Source of the DNA: Morinoia aosen
Taxonomy: Eukaryota; Arthropoda; Malacostraca; Amphipoda; Talitridae
Direction of reading: 5' to 3'
Length of the DNA stretch: 64,000 nucleotides
Assembly (NCBI GenBank): GCA_030386875.1
Contig: CM059576.1
Location: 61,317,581-61,381,580, forward strand
Position numbers and translations under genes: made by a program. Below are positions 55,948-64,000 of the stretch, one piece after another. Position 1 is the first letter of the stretch, and each line of letters begins with the position of its first letter. The notes below the pieces were generated by a model. It was given only the letters and a program-made list of their open reading frames with translations. It ran no database searches and had not been told where the DNA came from.

Positions 55948-57147
55948 TTGATCGCTACAAGCATCAGGTTGTCACCGAAATTCAAATGGGGAAGAAACTG
56001 CCACTTGCCATGAGTATCAATAAATCCATTAGGGGAAAAAATCAACATGAAATCCATGTTAAAATTATTTTGAGAAAACATTTTATGATCTTGTGGGACG
56101 TTCAAAGTTAATGTTGAGTCTTCTGCAGTTTTAAATTACTCCAAGTGTCCTCATTTATGCCTCGTACTATGGTGTGTATTTGTAGCAAGTTTCCGATGAT
56201 CCTTTTGACCGTTCAACATAGAGGTCTTTATTTCTTATTTGTAACGGTAGACGTAGAAAGTCTGAAATCGCAAATTAAGGCATGAAATAAGTTTCTGATG
56301 CCACAACAGTCCATCCTACAATTTAAGAAATTGAACCTGTACTGAAAAACGAGAGATCTTTTAATCATTGTAATTGTAAAACTGCTGGTGAAGCGCGACA
56401 GGATGGCATTCAGTAAATTTACAGCAAAACAATACTTTTTTCTCCAGTAAATTCAAAAGAAACGTGCATATGGGAATTCAAATTTCTCAACATAATTAAC
56501 CGCAAACGAAACATGAAATAAATTCCAGTGAAGTGTTTTAATGTCTAAGGAATATGAGTGTCAGGCAATACATTTGGTAGTCGAATTCATTATTCAACTT
56601 GGTCTGTTACCCCTTAAGACAGAAAGATGAGTTAGAATGTTTTTTTTTTTCAAATGTTTGGCCTGTGACAGAGTGAAAAATAGATGAGTTACTCCTTAGC
56701 TCAATGTGTCTCCAATGGTTCACGTGTGTATTTACTTTAGTTTGCCCCTAGTTTCATTTGTATTTTATTTCGATATCAGTGTCGATCTCCTAACATCAGA
56801 TATACTAACATCAGCTGAGTAGCACGAATATTTTACATGTATTTGCTGTATTATGCAATTGCTCAAATCATATATCACATAAATCGTCAAATAAGTATAC
56901 GAGCTCGCCTACATAGTGTTAGGTAAAAGTTGTATGTATTCATTCGGTTTTATCTTAAACTTTTGTTGATGATGAGTACTTCATTCATTCACGATTCTTT
57001 CCATGAAATTGTTTCGATTTAATGCACTCGAATCTGCAAATAATAAAAAGTAGAGTGGTTGCAACTATGTATATTATTTTTAGACATGAATGAAAGTGAC
57101 ACATTTTTGAAACAAGTTTCGGGCTGTCCTACAAATACTATCATAGG
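55948..57147. other. no recognised gene
   Basis: 1.2 kb of AT-rich sequence. Nothing identified. Confidence 0.55.
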
Positions 57148-58889
57148 TGTCACGAAACGGGCAAGGCTGGGGCCTCATCCATGTTCGTAGTGAGGAATCG
57201 AAACCTCATACTAGGAGTGAAAATGAAACACAGAGCGGAAAACACAGAAAGAGGAACAGGTGGAAAAATAGAGAAAGGTGGCTACTGGTCTGCTCACCCA
57301 CACCAGTGCCCCAGATCAACATGGAAAATAAAACACCTGGCTAAATCATTATAACTTTATTTAAGTGCTAATAAACATGTTATTTGACTTGAAGCATCTT
57401 CGGCAAACATTGAGAACTTTTCCGAATCACAATCCTAAAGAAAAAAATTTGCGCGCGCACTTTGTAACGCCAACACAAAATCCTAGCGAGAAACACATCC
57501 TACACAATTCTAGGCGATCGCAGCGTGCGCGAATAAGCATAAATCACCTATTGCCTATTTCCCATGGTTCCTCTTAACCATGCGGTACGAAACATGACGA
57601 TGGTATTACCCCGAGATCTTCCTACATTTCTTGTAGCCTGCCAACCTGCTGCGTTCAGTTTCTTGCGTGACTTCCCTTACATTGTGAAGGATAGGCGGTA
57701 GGCCATAACGCTTCAGCTTGGTGAGCGCCATTTTGGTCGGACTGCGCTGCAGCCCAAAGTTGTTTAGACTCCCAAATCGTGGAAAATCTCAAGCCGCAGA
57801 ATTCACACCCGACCCCTCCTCCTGAGAACAAGGAGCAAATTGAGTAATCTAGATTCCTATTTAAGTCTTAAAACCCTGTAATACTCCTACTTCAAATAGA
57901 ATTGATTGATCTAATTTTACTCCCCTTTGATCCCAAAACAACTAAAAAGTATTCATTTTCCCTCTGAATGCATACTGAAAAACCAAATACATTAATTCCG
58001 AAGCTTTAACAGACAATCTAGCTTTTCCCCACACAATGAATTTTAACTAACTCTCTCCCCACATTTTTAATTTCACTGGTAACCAAAGCATCCCATTCAA
58101 CATAAATGCTCTCTGAGAAATAATTTGAATAATTCTTTCACCCCCATATTAAAGTGAAACTCTAAACACGAGAACAATTCGAGAATAATCTAAAAATGAA
58201 AACCCAAAGAACTAATTTGCATTCTAATATAGACAATGACAATCACTGCGCCCCGCTTGAGACAACACTTCAATGAAATAAAAATTGTCACCCACATCTA
58301 CTTGAATCACTCCAATCTTTTTATTAACCCACATTTATAACAAAATTTTAATACGCTGCATGATATTAGGATTCCCTTCACTTTTCTAACAAAGAACATT
58401 ATCTCACATCCCCTCGTGGAACACACAGGCCTACATCCTGCACTGGGTCAGTAAATCGGCGAAATAGACCGGCTATCATAATCCCTGCGCTATTTATATG
58501 TCTCCCCGAACAAGGGGCGCGCATCGGCTGAGCGGAGGCCCGTCAAAGCCGGAGGCCTGCTATTGGCTATCCCCCAAGCGTCACTTCCTTGTGCTACGTG
58601 TCCTTCTCCCCAATTTGAAATTACTCCGCGCTTTCCTCTTAAATACAAACACCTCTAAGTCCCCTTGCTTGTATATGTTCAAATTTTTAACCTACTATTT
58701 TCTTTGCTATGCATTCAAGTTGCCCTCGTCTTATTATGTCTACAGTTTAGCGCACTAGCTTTCAATACAGCCGCTACCCCCTCCGTACTCCTCCCGACTC
58801 CTGAGGTAGGGCACATCCCAATACCCCTCGGTATGCCGCGCTGCGTCGACCTACCGGTTGCCTGCCTTTGGAGCGCCGGTTGTCTACAC
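57148..58889. repeat. block of unlike base composition; possible solo LTR or unclassified repeat
   Basis: The plus strand here is rich in C and in ACCC/TCCC runs and contains GC-rich parts near 57590-57780, 58500-58620 and 58780-58880, unlike the flanks. It begins TGTCACGAAACGGG and ends GGTTGTCTACA, which would suit TG...CA LTR ends, but I find no matching target duplication. A 41-codon minus frame starting ATGGCGCTCACC (57731 down to 57606) has a good start context and a possible donor (GGGTAATA). Classification is open. Confidence 0.3.
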
Positions 58890-58975
58890 ATGTATATTAC
58901 ATATTTATCCTAAATATCATTACATAGGCGAATCACAGGCTGAGCACCCATGACGATAGATTTTTTAATATTTTT

Positions 58976-59025
58976 CTTGATATATCTATATATATCTATA
59001 TATATAATATAAATAAACTATGGTA
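58976..59025. repeat. TATATC microsatellite
   Basis: Short run of TATATCTATATATATC and related words. Simple sequence only. Confidence 0.75.
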
Positions 59026-59068
59026 TATTAAATTGGTTGATTTTTATTTTCTGATGTCCACTATAATA

Positions 59069-59804
59069 CAGGGCGTCCCAAAAAACGATACCCAATTTTC
59101 AAAAACTATTATTCAAAAACTATAAAAACTTACAAAAATTAAAAAGTCACATCTTGTTTTTTAATCCATCTCTGTACAAAATTTCAGAAGAATTGATCCA
59201 ACCGTTTTTTAGTAGAATTTTTAGTGACCGATACTGAAAACCTGTTTGTACGCTTTTGTTAAACTTCGAATTTCATAATATTAAAACCATGTTTTTAATA
59301 ACTTTCAACGTTTATTCCATGGAAAATGACACTAAAATAAAAGACAGTCGAAATGTTGCTCCTCTTGATCGTTTCCTTCGATGTGTCCTCCGTTTCTCTC
59401 AATACACAGTAGCATTAGCCTCCTCATTCCCATCATCACTCGTCTAACGAGAGCATCATCTCCTTGCAGCAAATTGACCTCATTTTCTGTTCTTTACTTA
59501 AGTTCGTTGGTATCGCGTAGTGGAGAGCAAGAAGGTAGAACAATAGGAGAAACATTTCTATTTTTTTTAATTGCATTTTCCATTTAATACAAAAATATGC
59601 AAACAGGTTTTCAGTATCATTCACTAAAACTACTGCTTGAAGAAAACGGTTGGATCAATTCTTCTGAAATTTTATACAGAGATGGAATATATGTTTAGCA
59701 ATAAAATGTAATTTCTCAACTTTTGTGAGTTTAATAGGGTCTGAATCACAGCCTTTGAATCATTTACTTGTTTCACACCGTTTCATTTGTTTTGGGACAT
59801 CCTG
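59069..59804. mobile_element. 0.74-kb foldback-type element with ~190-bp inverted arms
   Basis: Left end CAGGGCGTCCCAAAA, right end TTTTGGGACATCCTG. Arms match best over about 75 bp, including AATTTCAGAAGAATTGATCC, CCATCTCTGTA and ATACTGAAAACCTGTTTG. A TA precedes the left end (59067-59068) but the right flank is CA. Ends of the CAGGGTGTCCC type are common in non-autonomous arthropod elements. The 0.35 kb core carries no recognisable protein. Confidence 0.8.
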
Positions 59805-60252
59805 CACATCAAGAATGATATATAATGTATAAAATAAGCATAATATTTTAATTCTGTATCCAAGAGTTTCCTTTCAGCGCTCATATACATTATTTATATA
59901 TGATGTAACCCATGAACCAATAAAATAGATCATGTTTTATTCTGTATTTCACGTATGAAATAAATACGTACTACGTAAAAATATATATATATATATATAA
60001 TGTAGATGAGTCTTGAAATTAAACTCTATGATATAGAATTAAATTCTCATGCCTATTTTTATGTAGTGAATATTTGTTGGTGATTTGTGATAAATTGTGA
60101 TCGTGATTTTATGGGAAAATTCTGTATTATTCTGGTGTTCCAGTAAAATTAAGGCTGTGATTGAATATTCACGAATATTTGTATTTTAACAAAGTTTAAT
60201 TTTTGCATTAAAAATTACTGACTGACCAGAATTCCTTATCCTTTCTATTGCC
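59805..60252. other. no recognised gene; TA microsatellite
   Basis: AT-rich with a pure TA run at about 59982-59999. Nothing else identified. Confidence 0.55.
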
Positions 60253-60408
60253 CCCAGTTGCACGTGCATCGATCTCACTCGATGCACAATATTGTACTGA
60301 GCTTATAAGGACAATACATTCCAAATGCATTAAGTGTGAATGTATTGCAAACTCTATAGCTTCCAGTGCGATATTGTGCACCCCGTGATGCGAGGCGCTA
60401 CAACTGGG
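60253..60408. repeat. 156-bp foldback repeat
   Basis: Ends CCCAGTTG and CAACTGGG pair perfectly, and inner stretches GTGCA-AATAT and ACAATACATTC pair with GCACAATAT and GAATGTATTG on the other arm with interruptions. It resembles a small MITE; no clear target duplication is seen. Confidence 0.72.
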
Positions 60409-60717
60409 AACGGTTTTTTATTCCATGAACAACGGACGGCCAGCCGCGATTAATAAGTGAAGGTAAGGTAGAACACGGATTATTCGCGGAAGGTTTTGTA
60501 TCCCAAAACGGGGACATTTAACCTATAAACAGCGCGTATTCCCCCCAAACAACAACGTATTACCGACGTTATTCCTCCGGCGATCCACCCTTAATTTTCA
60601 ATTGGGAAAAATTAATTACAGAACAGGCGAACTGTAATATTAAAGCTTTATTATAACAAAAAATATCCCGTGGCATGCGATACGACCCACCGGGGTATCG
60701 TGCTAGGTGTTTCCTTC
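60409..60717. other. no recognised gene
   Basis: GC-richer than its surroundings in parts. Nothing identified. Confidence 0.5.
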
Positions 60718-61046
60718 TGCGAAACGACCTATCGATGGATCGTTTGAAATTTCTAATAATCTTTTTTAAATTAGTGGTATTTAATTGTCCCAGTTAATGT
60801 TTGGTATTCATAAACTTGTTCATCACCTTTGACCTTAAATTTAAATTGAATATTAAACTTCAGTTTAACCCATCGCAGTCAACGTGTTAAGGCTGTTAAC
60901 ACGTTTGCTGCGATGGGTTAAACGGAAGTTCAATATTCAAGTCAAATTTAAAGTCACAGACTGTTAGTAATTTTATTAATATCATATATTAGCATTAATT
61001 TTAAAATTATTGAAACTTTTTCAAACGATCCATCGATGGTTTCGCA
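60718..61046. repeat. 330-bp foldback repeat
   Basis: Outer ends pair GCGAAAC with GTTTCGC, and ATCGATGGATCGTTTGAAA with its partner TTTCAAACGATCCATCGAT nearby. The core 60830-60956 is a strong hairpin pairing TTTAACCCATCGCAG with CTGCGATGGGTTAAA and AACACGTT with AACGTGTT. It is probably a palindromic MITE. Confidence 0.8.
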
Positions 61047-61149
61047 AGCTACGTGTCATAAGAACCCTAAACATGAATTGAACTCTTTCTTTAAAAAGTC
61101 CTTTGTTTTAATTCAAATCACAATTTATTTGAATTTAACCCTTGAGCGA

Positions 61150-61400
61150 ATTTAAAACTCATTAAACTGACCCTAAACCTTGGCTGAACCCTAATCCTAG
61201 CCTGAATCCTAATCTTAACCTGAATCCTTAACCAACCTGAATCCTAACCCGATCTGAACTTTAATCCTAACTTTAATCCTAACCCAACCTGCATCGTAGC
61301 TCTAACGTTAACCTGAACCCTAATCCTGACCTGAATTCTAAACTTGTCATGAACCATATTCTGAACCCTAACCCTAATCTGAACCCTAAGCTAAACCCTT
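61150..61400. repeat. degenerate CCTAA/CCTGAA array
   Basis: Irregular repeats such as AACCCTAATCC, CCTGAATCCTAA and AACCTGAATCC, roughly 12-bp period. The plus strand is C-rich, as in the CCTAA array near 1.7 kb, but far more degenerate. Confidence 0.65.
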
Positions 61401-61439
61401 ACATTGAAGGGAACGTTTACTCTGAAATCTGCTGGATCA

Positions 61440-62395
61440 ATGAAATGGTTGTAACGTTCTTTCTATGGAATCTAGAAATATCAAAATTGGCCTACATATG
61501 TATTTTTGAAAATACATAGGTGTCGTCTTCATAACTTTTTCCCACTTTCGACCTAATTTCGAAGACAATGGGGAAAGGGGGACATGAATACTTTTCAAGT
61601 GACTTCTGAAAGTTATTATCGTACAGCAATGATATAGGTGTCATTGGATGCGCAAAACGTTGATGTATGACGAATCGGAGGATTATTTTGAGTTTCGCAA
61701 TGCTTAGTTTTCATGAAATAAAAAAAGTAAAAATTCATCCTTTTTTCCGTAGATTTTTTAATGAATTCTAAAATTGTTTTGAATCCATAAAAACATTACG
61801 TCAGTAGACGGAGCAGCTCTTTGCGCTTTCAATGATACCTGGATCATTGTCCTACGATAGTAAAAATTTTTTGAGAAGACAGATTTAAAGAAATAAAAAT
61901 TTACTCCCACATTTCCCCTATTATCTCCGTAATTAGGGCGTAAATGGGAAAACGTTATAGAGACGACCCTAATCTTCCAAAAATACATTCGTATGCCAAT
62001 TTTCATAAATCTAGATCCCTTAGACACAACGTTACAGCCATGATGTAAAAATTAACTAATATCTTCCAATCTGTTATCTTTACATAATTTTTTCCCATGT
62101 AACTCAGAAATAATCAAGAATATCAAAATAATCGTCAGACTCGTCATGCAGCAACTCTTTGCGCATCCAAAGACACCTAAATCATTGCTCTACGACAATA
62201 ACTTTCGGAGAAAACGTCTCTTGAAAAGTACCCATTTCTCCCTTCCCCTCCTTTCCCCCATTGTCTCCGAAATTATGTCGAAAGTGGGAAAAAGTTATGG
62301 AGACGATCCCTATTTACTTTCATAAATACTTACGTATGCTAACTTTCATAGATCTGGATCCCAGACAACAAACGTTACAGCCATTTCCTTGGCTC
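61440..62395. repeat. three diverged copies of a ~220-bp repeat in mixed orientation
   Basis: Copy A (about 61440-61650) is inverted relative to copies B (about 61840-62045) and C (about 62150-62395). Shared words include CCATTGTCTCCGAAATTA, GTGGGAAAAAGTTATGGAGA and ACGTTACAGCCAT. B and C are direct repeats about 310-350 bp apart. A frame of 89 codons on the minus strand inside copy B is accidental. Confidence 0.7.
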
Positions 62396-62414
62396 TGGGT
62401 AAAAGTCCCCCCCC

Positions 62415-62540
62415 CCTTAATCTGAATTGTAACCCTCGCTTAAACCTTAACATGATCCTTAACACTAATCCTGCCCTAACTTTACTCTGGACCCTAACCC
62501 AAACCTGATCCCTAACCTAAACCCAAATCCAAACATCATT
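62415..62540. repeat. second degenerate CCTAA-like array
   Basis: Similar irregular CCTAA/CCTGAT words, same strand as 61150-61400. The two arrays flank the three-copy repeat block. Confidence 0.6.
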
Positions 62541-63349
62541 CACAAGACCACGTTACATTATGCATATAATATAATCTCAAATACATTATCATTTACAGAA
62601 AGAGAAAATTTAGGGGTAATTTACCCCGAACTGCATCGTTTTACCCTATATTAAAAAATTATTTGAATATACTCAAATAATTTAGGAAACTAACCGTCAC
62701 ATATAATACAAAAAATACTACAAGTAAATTATATGATAATCAAATGTTTATCACAATACATAACATATTCCATGCATTTTATACGATGTCTATATGACAT
62801 ACATGTATAAAATGACATATAAATTTTTGAAGATTTGAACTAACTGTGCTAAGCCTGAATCCGTAAACTTCGAAATTCACTTACACTGAACTCTAAATAA
62901 AAACAATGCCGTTAATAACAATAATAATGCTGATAAATTGTATAAAAAATTGTGGAACTAAACTTGATCGTTTTGGGCTCAAGAAAATTTCCGGCGAGAT
63001 TTCCACCAAAATTGTTCAGTCAAACACAGATTTGTTGCATATTGTCATAAAAATAAAATTGCAAAACACTTAATGAAATAATAACTGAAAAAGAGAAAAT
63101 CTCGCTGGATTCTCGCTAAAACTTGAAACAAAAACCCTCATCGCTGGAAAAACCTAAAATTTTATTTATTATTTAAAGCACATTTCTTAATAGAATGCCA
63201 TTATTAATTTACATTATTTGCATTACACTTGCAATTCTTAGTGAAAAAAATGGTTTACGCGTTCGAATCCAACAAAGATGGTCAATAGAAGATCTAGCGA
63301 CGCCATCTGTTGCATCTAGACGGGTGCTTTTGTTGATTGGCAGACGGCA
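62541..63349. other. no recognised gene
   Basis: Very AT-rich sequence. Nothing identified. Confidence 0.55.
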
Positions 63350-63640
63350 GTGTTCTTTTGTTGAATATAAACGTGTTCTGTTGAATATAAGACATGATCT
63401 GTTGGATATCAGATGTGCTCTGTAGAATATAAAATGTATTCTCTTGTTTATAATATATGTTTTGTTGAATAACAGACGTGTTCTGTTGATTATAAGACGG
63501 CAATGTTTGGTTGATTGTAAGACTGTAGGTCTCTTTTGGATATAAGACGTATTCTGTTGATATAAGATATGTTCTGTTGAATATCTGTTTGATTTTCTTA
63601 ATTACAAAGTGTGCTCTGCTGAATATTACACCTGTTCTGG
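63350..63640. repeat. 24-bp minisatellite
   Basis: About 12 diverged units of the form GTTCTGTTGAATATAAGACAT with a period near 24 bp and occasional indels. The minus strand shows a Gln/Asn-rich accidental frame because the period is a multiple of three. Confidence 0.75.
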
Positions 63641-64000
63641 TGTTAATAAGGCATTGACACTGATGGATATTTGGCAATAAATCTTTTTCTCATGTTTTGG
63701 TATAAAATTTCATATTTGTATTTAAAAATCTTAAATGAGATTTCCAGTTATTTTTAAAAAGATCCTCACCCCAAACTGAAAATGTTGATTTCTATCGTTA
63801 TTTTGCGGCGGTGGGAGCAAATTACTCTGTAGTTATGAAATTAAGCACATAAAATCAATATCAATAAAATAAAAGCACATAAAATCAATATCAATAAAAT
63901 AAAAGCACATAAAATCAACATCAATATCAATAAAAGCCCATAAAATCATATACCACCGCAATAAACTATAGCATATTCAGCATTAACTTTTCGACAGTGT
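63641..64000. repeat. AT-rich end of window with a 30-bp tandem repeat
   Basis: AGCACATAAAATCAATATCA followed by ATAAAATAAA repeats about 2.5 times at 63845-63930. The remainder is AT-rich with nothing else identified. Confidence 0.6.

Noticed and set aside
55792-56013. Histidine/asparagine/tyrosine-rich protein
   Set aside because: Only reflects a 15-bp minisatellite in frame.
63255-63275. GTTCGAATCC as a tRNA T-arm
   Set aside because: No matching acceptor, D-arm or anticodon arm could be folded around it; the TTCGAATC at 6208 belongs to a MITE.
63294-63677. Gln/Asn-rich 127-codon minus-strand frame
   Set aside because: Follows the 24-bp minisatellite; composition is that of the repeat.

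Overview
The window is a stretch of a eukaryotic, almost certainly arthropod, nuclear genome: AT-rich, gene-poor and dominated by transposable elements and tandem repeats. The evidence for an arthropod is indirect but consistent. There is an intact BEL/Pao retrotransposon, a Penelope-like element with a GIY-YIG endonuclease, several mariner/pogo lineages, decayed copies of protein families I know as abundant in arthropod genomes, and an interstitial CCTAA-type repeat like the TTAGG telomere repeat of insects. I cannot name the species.

Layout. 0.4-3.4 kb: a 26-bp tandem repeat with 78-bp higher-order structure, a CCTAA-rich array bracketed by a 75-bp inverted repeat, and a very homogeneous 29-bp satellite of about 42 units. 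6.7-9.6 kb (minus): the only convincing host-type full gene, an intronless 968-residue HEPN-NACHT protein (NLR-like STAND ATPase), with a TA-flanked MITE just 3' of it and a TTAA-flanked piggyBac-type MITE upstream. 11.6-15.3 kb: a complete pogo/Tigger-like element with one intron in its transposase gene and an unusual set of about 14 subterminal motifs. 15.3-21.9 kb: nothing I can identify. 21.9-24.9 kb: a decayed Penelope-like element built as a giant foldback with a 13-bp target duplication. 25.0-26.7 kb: three pseudogene fragments of arthropod mobile families. 26.7-36 kb: mostly featureless. 36.0-44.5 kb (minus): a young, apparently intact BEL/Pao element with almost identical LTRs and a CATG target duplication. 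46-49 kb: LINE remnants (endonuclease fragment and ORF1) plus direct repeats. 51.2-54.0 kb: a complete Tc1/mariner-superfamily DD35E element whose long terminal inverted repeats are themselves tandem 21-bp repeats. 54.5-55.2 kb (minus): a terminal exon of a multi-pass membrane protein that I do not recognise. 55.8-64 kb: minisatellites, foldback MITEs and a degenerate CCTAA-like block.

How parts relate. Most genes belong to separate selfish elements and do not form a pathway. Two insertions (pogo and DD35E) landed in local repeats of which other copies survive in the window. Those copies act as natural empty sites and fix the element ends to the base. The most interesting host candidate is the HEPN-NACHT gene: NLR-type proteins are sparse in well-studied insects, and this one joins a predicted myristoylated, Ser/Thr-rich N-terminus to a HEPN domain that keeps the R-x4-H ribonuclease motif.
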